Notes: generated by a model from the sequence alone, not told the origin. A stretch of DNA of 64,000 nt from Alkalimarinus sediminis (GCF_026427595.1 NZ_CP101527.1:186001-250000), one strand, 5' to 3'; numbered from the stretch's first letter, positions 42,774 to 51,639 are shown. Numbers and translations are program-made.

Positions 42774-43373
42774 ATGGTTCACAAGGGGTTGTGGTTAACG
42801 GTATTTGTAGTGGTGTTTATCTGGTCAGCCGTTGGACCAAAAGATTACTTTACATGGTTCTTAGAGGTGCTACCTGCATTAATAGCAGTTGTGCTGGTAG
42901 GGGCAACTGCTAGGCGATTCCCGCTGACTCCACTCTGCAGCATTTTGATACTGGCTCACTGTGTTATTTTAATGGTGGGCGGGCACTACACCTATGCAGA
43001 AGTACCACTATTCGATTGGTTAGCTGAGCAAACCGGTGGTACGCGTAATAATTACGATAAAGTCGGGCATTTCGCCCAAGGGTTTGTGCCTGCAATAGTT
43101 GCAAGAGAGATACTCATACGCAATCACGTCATTAGTAAACCCGCCTGGCTTGGATTTATTGTGGTCTCTATTTGTTTGGCTATTAGTGCGTTTTATGAGT
43201 TGATAGAGTGGTGGGTCGCATTACTATCTGATGAGGCCGCCGAGTCGTTTTTGGGGACGCAAGGTTTTGTATGGGATACCCAGTCAGATATGTTGTTTGC
43301 CTTAGTCGGTGCGATATTGGCGGTGACGTTGTTGAAATCGTTACATGATAAACAACTAGCCAAACTGCTATAA
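42774..43373 (+). CDS. DUF2238 family membrane protein
   Basis: 199 residues, five to six membrane helices. Motifs: GPKDYFTWFLEVLPALIA, then GGHYTYAEVPLFDWL, YDKVGHFAQGFVPAIVAREILIR and ISAFYELIEWWVALL, FLGTQGFVWDTQSDMLFALVGAILA. These acidic and aromatic motifs define DUF2238 (PF09997, YjdF of E. coli). Inner membrane, function unknown. Followed after 38 bp by the antiporter gene on the same strand. Confidence 0.9.
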   Translation: MVHKGLWLTVFVVVFIWSAVGPKDYFTWFLEVLPALIAVVLVGATARRFPLTPLCSILILAHCVILMVGGHYTYAEVPLFDWLAEQTGGTRNNYDKVGHFAQGFVPAIVAREILIRNHVISKPAWLGFIVVSICLAISAFYELIEWWVALLSDEAAESFLGTQGFVWDTQSDMLFALVGAILAVTLLKSLHDKQLAKLL

Positions 43374-43411
43374 CAACAAGTGCTAGTTAACGCTCGAATG
43401 GAATAACAATA

Positions 43412-44665
43412 ATGATACCTGAACAAAGCGCCAGTCCTGTGCTGCATCAATTGCTGGTTATTGGCCTGGTGATGGTGGCCAGTCTATATGTTGGTAGTTG
43501 GGTTAAGCGGGTTAAACTGCCCTCGTTAATTGGTTACATGTTTGTTGGGGTTTTGGCAGGACCTTATGTATTTAATGGAATCGACAATGGGCTTTTGACT
43601 CACCTTGATTTTATCGTTGAGGTCGGGCTTGGGTTGGTGGCGTTTACCATTGGGGCTGTTTTGAGTGTCGCCTCGTTCAAAAAGACAGGGCGTGGGTTGG
43701 CGAGTATTATACTGGGCGAAACCATAATTGCCTTTTTGGTGATAGCCCTGTGTGTCTATCTCTTTTTTGACAATCTGCCATTGGCTCTTCTACTTGGCGC
43801 GATTGGTGCGGCCAGCGCTCCTGCAGGCACAGTGGCGATTATTCAAGACTATCAAGCGAAAGGGCCGTTAACCAATACGCTTTATGCTGTGGTGGGGTTT
43901 GATGACGGCTTATCGGTGGTGATCTATGGTTTTGCCTTGGTATTTGCAAAATCAATGCTGCTGCAAACGAACGGGCATGCGGGGTACAGTGTACTCACAC
44001 AGCTTTGGCTGCCGTTTCAAGAGATACTCTTGAGTATTCTAGTGGGTGTGATTGCGGGCTATCTGTTTTTGGCGTTGGTAAAAAAGCTACGCAAAGAGGG
44101 GGATGTGTTAGTGTTGTCATCGGCTCTGGTGATGACATTGGTCGGAGTATCAGAGCAGTGGCATCTATCACTGGTCTTGACCAACATGGTAGCGGGTATG
44201 GTACTGGTTAACTCGGGAAGGGAGGGGGTCATTAGTCGTGTCAGACAAGCAACATCCATGATTATGCCGTTAGTCTTTATTTTGTTCTTCGCCCTTGCTG
44301 GCGCCCACTTGGATATTTCTGCACTGAGCGTCGTAGGAGTGGGGGGTGTGGTTTATATTATTAGTCGCTGCATTGGTAAAGCTGGAGGCGCATGGATAGG
44401 CGGTACCTTGGGAGGCGCAGACCCAAAAATAGCAAAATCGATTGGTTTGGCGATTCTCTCTCAGGCGGGCTTGGCTATTGGATTGGCGCTGATTGTTCAA
44501 AAAGAGATGGCCCAGATAGCACAGGTTTATGATTTGCCGTCAGCTGCAGAAATCGGCGCAACGGTACTGACGACCATTACGGCCACGACAGTTATTTTTG
44601 AAATTATTGGTCCAATATTAACGCGTCATGTGTTGATAAAGGCTGGTGAGATTAGGGATAGGTAA
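43412..44665 (+). CDS. cation:proton antiporter (CPA2 type)
   Basis: 417 residues, about twelve membrane helices. Family motifs are KLPSLIGYMFVGVLAGPYVFNG, VEVGLGLVAFTIGAVLS, an SAPAGTVAIIQDYQAKGPLTNTLYAVVGFDDGLSVVIYG stretch (about residues 131-171, with Asp-Asp in helix 5) and GLAILSQAGLAIGLAL. It lacks the TrkA-N domain of KefB/KefC. It exchanges Na+ or K+ for protons at the inner membrane. The next gene encodes a CBS protein 21 bp on, a probable regulatory partner. A tandem 16-bp duplication crosses its stop codon. Confidence 0.9.
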   Translation: MIPEQSASPVLHQLLVIGLVMVASLYVGSWVKRVKLPSLIGYMFVGVLAGPYVFNGIDNGLLTHLDFIVEVGLGLVAFTIGAVLSVASFKKTGRGLASIILGETIIAFLVIALCVYLFFDNLPLALLLGAIGAASAPAGTVAIIQDYQAKGPLTNTLYAVVGFDDGLSVVIYGFALVFAKSMLLQTNGHAGYSVLTQLWLPFQEILLSILVGVIAGYLFLALVKKLRKEGDVLVLSSALVMTLVGVSEQWHLSLVLTNMVAGMVLVNSGREGVISRVRQATSMIMPLVFILFFALAGAHLDISALSVVGVGGVVYIISRCIGKAGGAWIGGTLGGADPKIAKSIGLAILSQAGLAIGLALIVQKEMAQIAQVYDLPSAAEIGATVLTTITATTVIFEIIGPILTRHVLIKAGEIRDR

Positions 44666-44686
44666 GATTAGTGATAGGTAAGGGGT

Positions 44687-45178
44687 ATGAGCAACTCAGA
44701 GTTAAGTAGAGCCGGTAATCGAGGCATTGGCGATGTAAAAGACCTATTGTTGTATATTGGTAACCGACCCTGGCCAAGTGTTGTCGAGCATGCTTCTATT
44801 AATGATGCCGTAGAAGCGTTGTCACAATCCTCTTATTCGCATATTGTTTATGTGACCGACGAGACACAAATACTGCAGGGTGTTGTCACCGAAGAGGCGC
44901 TAGTTAAGTATCTTTTTATTCACTATCACGATGATATGGTAGATACTCGCGCTTTAATTAGTCGAGCTCTCTCAGAGCATGCATCTGACTTGATGGGTAA
45001 TGAGCGCTTAAAAGCGTCATCCGATGATGATCTGGATTATATATTAGAAGAGATGATCACCTGTAAAACTGATGAAGTACCCGTGCTAGATGCAGACGGC
45101 AGAATGATTGGTGACATCACTATGAAGGATATTATTCGATATCACAGGCATTTAGAGCGTGAGTCGCTAGGGATATAA
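44687..45178 (+). CDS. CBS-domain protein, probable antiporter partner
   Basis: 163 residues with two CBS motifs: residues about 25-75 (PWPSVVEHASINDAVEALSQSSYSHIVYVTD) and 115-155 (DDLDYILEEMITCKTDEVPVLDADGRMIGDITMKDIIRYH). CBS pairs bind adenosine nucleotides and gate transport or enzyme activity. Its start is 21 bp after the antiporter stop, with AGGT and AAGGGG nearby. A cytoplasmic sensor of the antiporter is the likely role; no other interpretation fits the position. Confidence 0.85.
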   Translation: MSNSELSRAGNRGIGDVKDLLLYIGNRPWPSVVEHASINDAVEALSQSSYSHIVYVTDETQILQGVVTEEALVKYLFIHYHDDMVDTRALISRALSEHASDLMGNERLKASSDDDLDYILEEMITCKTDEVPVLDADGRMIGDITMKDIIRYHRHLERESLGI

Positions 45179-45225
45179 GCGCCTGATGATTGCGGTAGAA
45201 ATGATAACGATAAAAGGGATGAATT

Positions 45226-45894
45226 ATGAATCAGATTTGGGATCTTGACGCAGGCTTTTTAGATGATGAGCTGCTGACAGAGCAAATGAGGCTGCTGTCT
45301 GGTTTGATAAATGATCAAACCAACAGAGATAAGCGCTTACCCGCTCATTGGATTAGTCATGAAGACGCACTTGTTGTTCGGCTTAATCAATTAATTGCCG
45401 AAATGCGTTTAAGGGATATAGCGACCCCCGAATATCAGACCGTCTATGAAGGAACGGTTATCTGGCCTGCTCGTTTACAAGAGCCTCTTAAAGATCAGTT
45501 GCAGCGTTTGGCAGAGCGTTGTGAACAAGGTAAAAAGGGGCGTATCGGCATCCCCTCAAATGAGCGAGAAATATGGGCAAACTATCGCTACTCAGTGATG
45601 GCTCGAAGCCATAATGCGTTTATTAGCCTAGGGCAACAGGTGACGAGCCGCCAGATTAGCTTTGATGATCTATTGCTCGAAGTCGTCCACGCAACCAGAG
45701 CAGAACCCTATCAGCCTGATGTCAGAAATGCCTTACAGCAGATGTGGGGATATGTCTCAGCTAACTCATATATTCGCCCCAATGAAGTTGAGAATAACGA
45801 GCTACTGGCCGAGGTGCAGCTACTGGCTAAGCAAACCCATTCAGAGTATCTGCTTAAATCGACATCTTTAGGTGAGTTAGCGTTTTGGTGCTAA
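45226..45894 (+). CDS. possible pyrimidine-dimer glycosylase-like domain fused to DUF1722-like domain
   Basis: 222 residues. Residues 1-60, IWDLDAGFLDDELLTEQMRLLSGL and ALVVRLNQLIAEMRLRD, resemble T4 endonuclease V (Pyr_excise, PF03013; compare its HLMAEYRELPRVFGAV and RQIELIAECLKRG). Residues about 130-222 resemble DUF1722/YbgA: NYRYSVMARSHNAFISLG (K-Y-x-x-MAHS-x4-Y-x-x-LG), NALQQMWGYVSAN and HSEYLLKSTSL. DUF1722 is often linked to photolyase genes. A UV-damage repair role is inference; both parts are matched from memory. It precedes the esterase gene with a small overlap. Confidence 0.6.
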   Translation: MNQIWDLDAGFLDDELLTEQMRLLSGLINDQTNRDKRLPAHWISHEDALVVRLNQLIAEMRLRDIATPEYQTVYEGTVIWPARLQEPLKDQLQRLAERCEQGKKGRIGIPSNEREIWANYRYSVMARSHNAFISLGQQVTSRQISFDDLLLEVVHATRAEPYQPDVRNALQQMWGYVSANSYIRPNEVENNELLAEVQLLAKQTHSEYLLKSTSLGELAFWC

Positions 45895-46655
45895 AACTAA
45901 ATCATAAAGTTAGCGGGCAAGGAGAACCGGTTGTTCTGGTGCATGGGCTATTTGGCTCGTTAGAAAACCTGGGCATGGTAGCGCGTGGCTTGTCGAACCA
46001 CTACGAGGTTCACTCTCTGGATGTTAGAAACCATGGTCAATCTCCCCATAGCGACGTTCATACCTATGATGTAATAGTCGGAGATATTATTGGCTATTTA
46101 GATAGCTGCGGTATTACCCGCTGCCACTTTCTAGGTCACTCAATGGGTGGCAAAGCAGTCATGCACTTGGCGCTAAACTTCCCTGATCGAGTCAAGAAGC
46201 TGATTGTTGCTGACATCGCACCAGTGCAATACGAGCCCCATCATAATGAGATCTTTGATGGCTTGTTATCCCTGCCATTAGCGGAACTTCAATCGAGAGG
46301 CGAAGCAGATAAGATGCTCGCCAAAACCGTTAAAGAGATACCTGTTCGTCAGTTTCTATTAAAAAACCTGGTCAAGCACGGAAGCAGCGGCTTTAGTTGG
46401 AGAATGAATCTTAAATCCCTATGCAAAAACTATCACCATATTATGGCCGGCCAAAGCGCCACTACCCCTTTTGAGGGTGAAGTATTGCTTATAGCCGGAG
46501 GGCGCTCTAACTATGTACAAAACCACCATCGCGACCACGTACTAAAACTATTCCCCCAGATTTCGATGAGAATCATCCCCGATACAGGCCACTGGCTTCA
46601 TGCCGAAAAAACAGAGTTGTTTGTTAAATTGTGTGAGCGATTTTTGGTTAAATAG
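45888..46655 (+). CDS. ybfF: alpha/beta hydrolase, YbfF-type esterase
   Basis: About 255 residues. The start is a GTG at 45888 (or TTG 45885), overlapping the preceding gene. VVLVHGLFGSLENLGMVARGL (oxyanion, HGLFG), DVRNHGQSPHS, the Ser elbow FLGHSMGGKAVMHLAL, VADIAPVQY and a final DTGHWLHAEK with the catalytic His. This matches YbfF, an esterase/thioesterase that cleaves long-chain acyl-CoA or esters. Translational coupling with the upstream gene is likely. Confidence 0.9.
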   Translation: MLKLNHKVSGQGEPVVLVHGLFGSLENLGMVARGLSNHYEVHSLDVRNHGQSPHSDVHTYDVIVGDIIGYLDSCGITRCHFLGHSMGGKAVMHLALNFPDRVKKLIVADIAPVQYEPHHNEIFDGLLSLPLAELQSRGEADKMLAKTVKEIPVRQFLLKNLVKHGSSGFSWRMNLKSLCKNYHHIMAGQSATTPFEGEVLLIAGGRSNYVQNHHRDHVLKLFPQISMRIIPDTGHWLHAEKTELFVKLCERFLVK

Positions 46656-46842
46656 TAGTGGTTTGTACGTATTTACAAAGAGTTGCATGAAGTTACCTAT
46701 TAGCAACGGTATTGCATAAAGTACCTCTAGCACATTCGTTTGCTCCTCGTATAATGATAATTAAGAATATGTATATATTGGTATTTGATTTTATAAATAC
46801 CTATAAATAGATATTTTTGATTATCCAAAAGGAGTTCCAAGT

Positions 46843-48828
46843 ATGAAAAAACTTTTTGCTAGAAGTTTAATGGCGTCTGCGATTGCCTTGGCGGCGGTCG
46901 GTTGTGGTAGTAGTAGCTCAGGTGGTGGAGCAGCGGCCACTGGTGAAACAATTTCGGGTACTGCTTCAGCTCCAGGAGGTAGTGTTGCAGCTTTTGAACA
47001 TAAAAACGCTTTTGAAATAGCGCTAAGTTATGTTGTAACGCCCGTCGCTGCAGCTATAACAGGGCTAGAACCAGTCCCAGGGGCAACGGTAGAGTTAATT
47101 CGAGTTGATGATACAGGTACTCAAATAGGTGATGTGATAGCGACAACTGCAACCTCTATTACTGGGGATTACACATTAACGTTGCCTGCTGGGGTTAATC
47201 TTGCGGGTAACTTGATCGTAAGAATTACGGGCGCCAACGGTACGGAAATGCGTGCTCAGGTAGTTGAGAAAGAAGTAGATATAACACCCGTATCTGAGTT
47301 TGTATTAAGCAAGTTTATTGATCAAGGAGCTGACTTAGATAATCTAACCACCGCCTCTGTCGTTAAGCTTAGCGGACAAGTTGAAGAGTTTGATTTAACG
47401 GCTGGTGTAGATATGTCCACCATGCTAGCAGCACTTGAAAAAGAGGCCGGTGTTTTTGTTGAGAATCAAATCGACTTGATTGAATCGACGCCAGCAGATG
47501 CATCACTGATTGCTAGTCTTGCAGGCGACTATAGAAGTTCAGCGCTTGATTTCGGTTTGCACGATGATGATCAGCAATATGGAACTGGTACTTTCTCTGT
47601 TGATGTATACCAGAGCAACTTCACCTTTGCGGACGGTGGTAATGGTTTGGTCAGTATCACTATTAACGGTGAAGAAGCTGATTGGGCAAACTTAAGTGGC
47701 TCAGACCTGAACAATGGTAACATCAACTTATACTATGTCGCAGAAAGTGATAGTGAAGTCGAGACATTTACCTCTCCAATTACTAGCACAGGCGTTATTG
47801 CCATTGAATCGACTTTTGAAGAGGATGTTGATGGCGACTATGGGTGGAGAACATACCCATCTCTATTTAGCCTACAAAAAGTCAAAGACAAAAATATTTT
47901 TGTGCTGCTTGGTGGCGAGGCAGAGGTTCGTTACGCCACTATAGACACTAATGGCGATAACATAAAAGATGCAGTAGACCCATCACAGAAAGAGGGTGAT
48001 GAGGTATTTAAGTCTTTTGAAGTGTTCTTAAAGAAGCCAGCGGCTATGGATCCTGCCAATTTAGATGGCACATTTGGTCGTGTTTACTTAGGAGCATTTC
48101 TTAACAGCAACGGCTCTATTGAATTAGAGTCTGAACTAAATACACTCTCGTTTGACGGTGCAGCTAAGGATGTTGATATAAGTGCTGCATCTCGGAAGGC
48201 TGTTAACCGGAATTCTTCTGGAACAGTAAATTATGCTTCTGACCAGACACAGGCTGAGCCTGGCTTACCGGTGGTAACTGCACCAGATGGCGATATTGTT
48301 AGTATTAAAGGTGCTGCCACCGATGGTTTTATCAATGATAGCTATGACTTTATAACCTTCGCAGACGCCGGAGGAACTAACGGATCAGATGCTAACTTCT
48401 CAAAAACGCTAGCAATCAAATTACCTTCTACTGCACCTGTTGTAAGTGGCAAAAACTATCGTTTGATGTTTTTAGGCGTTGGTTTTGATGGTACAGAGCT
48501 TTTGTTAAGCTCTACTCAGTTTAATACCATCTTGGCAATGTCTAGTAATACTGCAGGTACATTGACCGGAAAGAGCTCGACAGTATACAAGCCGAGTTTA
48601 TCTGGAGAGGTGACGCCTGAGAGTGGTGAAAGCATTAACTTGAGCGCGACGGTTAATATAGCTCAAGATGGTGCAACTACTATTACCCTCCCAGAAGGTA
48701 ATAAAACCTTCTTGCTAGAAGGCTTTATCAATGGTGAAGGCAGCTTGGGTATATTCAGAACTAGCTATGGCGCAAATGGCAGCGCTGAAGAGCTGGGTCT
48801 GGCTGCTTTGATTGAAGTAACTGAATAA
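46843..48828 (+). CDS. large outer-membrane-type lipoprotein, unknown
   Basis: 661 residues. Lipoprotein signal with Cys21 (AVGC), then a Gly/Ser linker. A carboxypeptidase-regulatory-like beta domain follows (PGATVELIRVDD to LTLPAGVNL, about 75-130). The remainder is rich in Asp, Asn, Gly and Thr with Asp/Asn-rich loops, e.g. DTNGDNIKDAVDP (residues about 367-380), which may bind calcium. No catalytic motif is seen. Gly at +2 suggests outer-membrane location. Monocistronic with a strong terminator at 48851 and an AT-rich upstream with TATAAT at 46750. A surface or carbohydrate-binding role is only a guess. Confidence 0.75.
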   Translation: MKKLFARSLMASAIALAAVGCGSSSSGGGAAATGETISGTASAPGGSVAAFEHKNAFEIALSYVVTPVAAAITGLEPVPGATVELIRVDDTGTQIGDVIATTATSITGDYTLTLPAGVNLAGNLIVRITGANGTEMRAQVVEKEVDITPVSEFVLSKFIDQGADLDNLTTASVVKLSGQVEEFDLTAGVDMSTMLAALEKEAGVFVENQIDLIESTPADASLIASLAGDYRSSALDFGLHDDDQQYGTGTFSVDVYQSNFTFADGGNGLVSITINGEEADWANLSGSDLNNGNINLYYVAESDSEVETFTSPITSTGVIAIESTFEEDVDGDYGWRTYPSLFSLQKVKDKNIFVLLGGEAEVRYATIDTNGDNIKDAVDPSQKEGDEVFKSFEVFLKKPAAMDPANLDGTFGRVYLGAFLNSNGSIELESELNTLSFDGAAKDVDISAASRKAVNRNSSGTVNYASDQTQAEPGLPVVTAPDGDIVSIKGAATDGFINDSYDFITFADAGGTNGSDANFSKTLAIKLPSTAPVVSGKNYRLMFLGVGFDGTELLLSSTQFNTILAMSSNTAGTLTGKSSTVYKPSLSGEVTPESGESINLSATVNIAQDGATTITLPEGNKTFLLEGFINGEGSLGIFRTSYGANGSAEELGLAALIEVTE

Positions 48829-48850
48829 AACTGTTACCTCAATTAACTTA

Positions 48851-48876
48851 AAAGCCCGCCCCGTGCGGGCTTTTTT
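48851..48876 (+). terminator. Rho-independent terminator of the lipoprotein gene
   Basis: AAAGCCCGC and GCGGGCTTT arms with a CCCGT loop and a T run, 22 bp after the stop. Confidence 0.92.
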
Positions 48877-48990
48877 GTGCTTCAAGTATCTTAACCACCC
48901 CTTATTTATGTCTATACTAAGACCATAACGATATACGTTTGTAGTTTTGGTGCAAGAAGTGATGGTGATAGTCTTTGTTAACATCACTTC

Positions 48991-49037
48991 GCGGCTAAGA
49001 GCCGCTGCTCTAGGTAGGAGCGCCACTTTGGCGCGAA
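48991..49037. repeat. paired REP-like palindromes
   Basis: GCGGCT-AAG-AGCCGC at 48991-49005 and GCGCCA-CTT-TGGCGC with GAA at 49020-49037. The second matches the element at 39371-39391 (18 bp, opposite orientation). Between the lipoprotein terminator and the exonuclease gene; resembles Pseudomonas-type REP sequences. Confidence 0.65.
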
Positions 49038-49085
49038 CAAGGCTACGGTAATGCGAGATAACAACAATAAAAAGAGGTAGGCGCG

Positions 49086-49643
49086 ATGTGCGCAGCAGTA
49101 AATGATCAGTTACCTCCCATTGTCATAGATGTAGAAGCATCAGGCTTTGGGCGAGGCAGTTACCCTATTGAAATTGGTTTTGTGATGCCTAATGGCGATA
49201 CACAATGCACGCTTATTAAACCCGAACCATCATGGACTCACTGGGATGAGTCATCTGAAGAGCTACATGGCATTACCCGTGAGTTGTTAGCTAAACATGG
49301 TAAACCGATAGAAGAGGTTGCTCGATGGCTCAATCAGCATCTGCGAGGCCTTACGGTATACTCTGATGCTTGGGGCAATGATCTAAGTTGGCTAGGGGCG
49401 TTATTTGAGTATGCAGAGGTTCCTCAACTATTTCATTTAGATGCGTTGAATAAACTATTATCAGAAGAGCAGATGAATAGTTGGTCAGACACCCGTAATC
49501 AGGTGTTATCTGAGTTAAATATTCGCCGACACAGAGCCAGTAATGATGCTAAAGTGATTCAGCTTACCTATATGGCTACGCTGCCAGTAAGCAACGGTTC
49601 AGCTGACAGTATGTGGAACCTTGATCAGCTAATGTCTAAATAG
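49086..49643 (+). CDS. 3'-5' exonuclease (DEDD, RNase T/Pol III epsilon fold)
   Basis: 185 residues. Exo I: VIDVEASGFG with Asp/Glu. Exo II: VYSDAWGNDLSWLGALF. Exo III: RHRASNDAKVIQLTY with His and Asp, making a DEDDh-type set. The length equals short exonucleases of this fold. It degrades DNA or RNA 3' ends; substrate not known. The ATG start is preceded by GAGGTAGGCGCG. Single gene. Confidence 0.87.
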   Translation: MCAAVNDQLPPIVIDVEASGFGRGSYPIEIGFVMPNGDTQCTLIKPEPSWTHWDESSEELHGITRELLAKHGKPIEEVARWLNQHLRGLTVYSDAWGNDLSWLGALFEYAEVPQLFHLDALNKLLSEEQMNSWSDTRNQVLSELNIRRHRASNDAKVIQLTYMATLPVSNGSADSMWNLDQLMSK

Positions 49644-49769
49644 CTCAAATAGCACTCCTGAACACTCAATACCATAACCCTGATTCCAGTCATGCCTTCT
49701 TTCATCAAGGCTACAAGTGCCCGTATAATCGTAGCCGTGATGCAGCGAAGCGGAATCAAGGGGAGTAGC

Positions 49770-49967
49770 ATGACAGAAAGAACCAACGATGAAACTATTG
49801 AAGGCACTAACGCCGGAGCAGTCGATACGACTAAAACCGTTAAAGCCGGTTGTGGTATTCGTTATGACCCTGAGGTACTCGGTGAAGACAGTGGTTTCGA
49901 CTTTTCAGCCGCTGAAAAGCTTAAATCTACACTGACTGATTTATCTGACCCTGAAGATGAACTTTAA
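49770..49967 (+). CDS. small acidic protein of 65 aa
   Basis: ATG at 49770 with AGGGGAG 6 bp upstream; the frame reaches back to 49692 but the added residues have no strong site. Product: 65 residues, MTERTNDETIEGT at the start, a single Cys in KAGCGIRYDPEVLGED and a very acidic end (TDLSDPEDEL). Soluble, no domain recognised. Convergent with the methyltransferase gene, 6 bp between stops. Could be a small regulator or chaperone-associated protein. Confidence 0.65.
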   Translation: MTERTNDETIEGTNAGAVDTTKTVKAGCGIRYDPEVLGEDSGFDFSAAEKLKSTLTDLSDPEDEL

Positions 49968-49973
49968 CTTTAA

Positions 49974-50840
49974 CTAAGCCTTGGCTTTAACCACTCTAAA
50001 AAGGGTTGGGGTTGTCATACGTGTTACCTTGGCTTGGGGCATTGTAATGCCTTCTTTATCGGGGTTAATAACCGTTGCGTTAGAAAACCCACACCCTTCC
50101 AATGCAGATTTTATTTGCCTATCACTTGTATAGTGCAGTGGTACTTCTTGTCGGGTAATAAACTCGATTACTTTTTGAGTGCTAAATATAACCGGTGCAA
50201 ATGGGTGGTCGGGTACTTTTGGCCATATTTCAAATAGGTAGTGAGCTTGGTCAAACGGGGCCAAAGCATAGGCGAGGCGAGTCCAGAAGCTTTCTATTAC
50301 GTTTAGAGGGAAGTAGTTAACCAAACCCTCTGTGATGATGAGTGTTTTTTGTTTTTTATCCAGCGTACTCAATAAGTGTTCAATACTCAGTACCCCCTCT
50401 TCTCTTAGAATATTGCACTCGGCTATTTTGAAGCGCTCATCATTGAATTTTGCTCTCTTTAAGCGTTTCTTTTTCCAAATCACCATATCCGGCAGGTCGG
50501 CTTCGATATAGCGTAGAGAGTTGTCAGCGTAAAGCGTTAGGGTTCGAAGGCTTCGAGCAGAAAGGCCGCTGGCAACTTCAACAATTTGAGTAACACCCTC
50601 TTCAATTGCTTGGTTAACTAACTCATCAATCAAACAGTGGCGCTGTAATAACATGCTCTCTAAATTAACCCCTATCGCTTTTTGAGTTAACCAATCGGCG
50701 GGGCGTGAGCCGTAATACATGATCCGACCCAGAACAGAGCTGAACGAAGTTGGGCTCAAGTAGTGGTTACACCAGACGTAACCAGTGAAATGCCCGGTTA
50801 GGCTAACAGGGCTTTTATCTTTAATGGCTGAACTTTTCAT
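49974..50840 (-). CDS. SAM-dependent methyltransferase, leucine carboxyl methyltransferase-like
   Basis: 288 residues. GVTQIVEVASGLSARSLRTL (cofactor loop, G-x-S-x-R), YIEADLPDMVIWKKKRLKR (acidic residue after strand 2), LLSTLDKKQKTLIITEGLVNYFP and FEIWPKVPDHPF. These fit the LCMT/PPM1 (PF04072) fold, whose bacterial members methylate unknown small-molecule or protein carboxylates. Convergent with the small acidic gene. Downstream of the 22-bp inverted repeat. Confidence 0.8.
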   Translation of the reverse strand: MKSSAIKDKSPVSLTGHFTGYVWCNHYLSPTSFSSVLGRIMYYGSRPADWLTQKAIGVNLESMLLQRHCLIDELVNQAIEEGVTQIVEVASGLSARSLRTLTLYADNSLRYIEADLPDMVIWKKKRLKRAKFNDERFKIAECNILREEGVLSIEHLLSTLDKKQKTLIITEGLVNYFPLNVIESFWTRLAYALAPFDQAHYLFEIWPKVPDHPFAPVIFSTQKVIEFITRQEVPLHYTSDRQIKSALEGCGFSNATVINPDKEGITMPQAKVTRMTTPTLFRVVKAKA

Positions 50841-50957
50841 CCTTGATGCCCTATGGGGAAGATATTTAAACGCGTTCTTCAGTATGGGTCACTATATCTC
50901 TTTTATCAAAAGAGCCTGCGACTAAAAAAAGGGGGGAGTGTTGACTTGGTTTGCAAT

Positions 50958-51021
50958 GGTGCGCGGAGCACACCCTATATTGGTCTGAGTCGACCTACTT
51001 ATAGGGTGTGCTCCGCGCACC
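50958..51021. repeat. 22-bp perfect inverted repeat
   Basis: Left arm at 50958-50979 is GGTGCGCGGAGCACACCCTA plus TA; right arm at 51000-51021 is its exact complement; the spacer is 20 bp. It lies between the methyltransferase and DUF695 genes (divergent flank). A dispersed repeat of the type seen in marine bacteria, or a mobile miniature element, is likely. Confidence 0.85.
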
Positions 51022-51058
51022 GTCTCCACCATATCTTACAGTGCAAAATTGCGCGCTT

Positions 51059-51541
51059 TTATGATTTCGATTCAGAGAACTGTTTAAGGTAAATATTGGT
51101 CAGTTTCCACTCTTCATCAGGGTCTATCCCATAGCTGAATGGGCGAGGGTTGGTTTCTGCTTCGATGATCGACTTGATCAACTCATCGGCCTGTACGGGG
51201 TTATAAACACGAAACAGCAGTTCACGGGTCTTACGCCAAGTGATTCTGGCTAATGGGATAGCATTCCCGCCTTTGCGTAAGTCTGCTTCAAGTTGCTGAC
51301 AGAAAGGGTCAATCTCTTTGGCCTCTTCAGGCAGTGTCAGGCCTTTGTCGTCTTCGGTTTGCAGCTCTAAAATTAGGGATAACTGCCAGCTGAAGAGTTC
51401 GCGCTGCTCTTTATTAAGGGATGTCAGACTGGTATTCACCGCCGCATATACTGGGGCCCCTTCGTCTTCGCGCTGTATGACTGTATAAGTGGCCTCGGGT
51501 ATGACAAATTTGGTGTTGGTCACGTCTATTCTCTCTATCAC
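51059..51541 (-). CDS. DUF695 family protein
   Basis: 160 residues. WRKTRELLFRVYNPVQADELI and PRPFSYGIDPDEEWKLTNIYLKQF are typical of DUF695 (PF05117), here at the C-terminal half; the N-terminal half is a beta-rich domain (YTVIQREDEGAPVYAAVNTSL). Soluble, unknown function. On the minus strand, about 70 bp downstream of the dctPQM terminator. Confidence 0.8.
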   Translation of the reverse strand: MIERIDVTNTKFVIPEATYTVIQREDEGAPVYAAVNTSLTSLNKEQRELFSWQLSLILELQTEDDKGLTLPEEAKEIDPFCQQLEADLRKGGNAIPLARITWRKTRELLFRVYNPVQADELIKSIIEAETNPRPFSYGIDPDEEWKLTNIYLKQFSESKS

Positions 51542-51614
51542 TCTTAAAATAGGGGGTTATGCGATTAAGGGTTCCATCATACCTTAAATAATGCTTTTCA
51601 TATTCATCAGATAG

Positions 51615-51639
51615 AAAAAAGGACGGGTATTCCCGTCCT
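51615..51639 (-). terminator. terminator of dctPQM
   Basis: Minus strand AGGACGGG and CCCGTCCT arms with loop AATA and a T run, 64 bp after the dctM stop. Confidence 0.88.
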
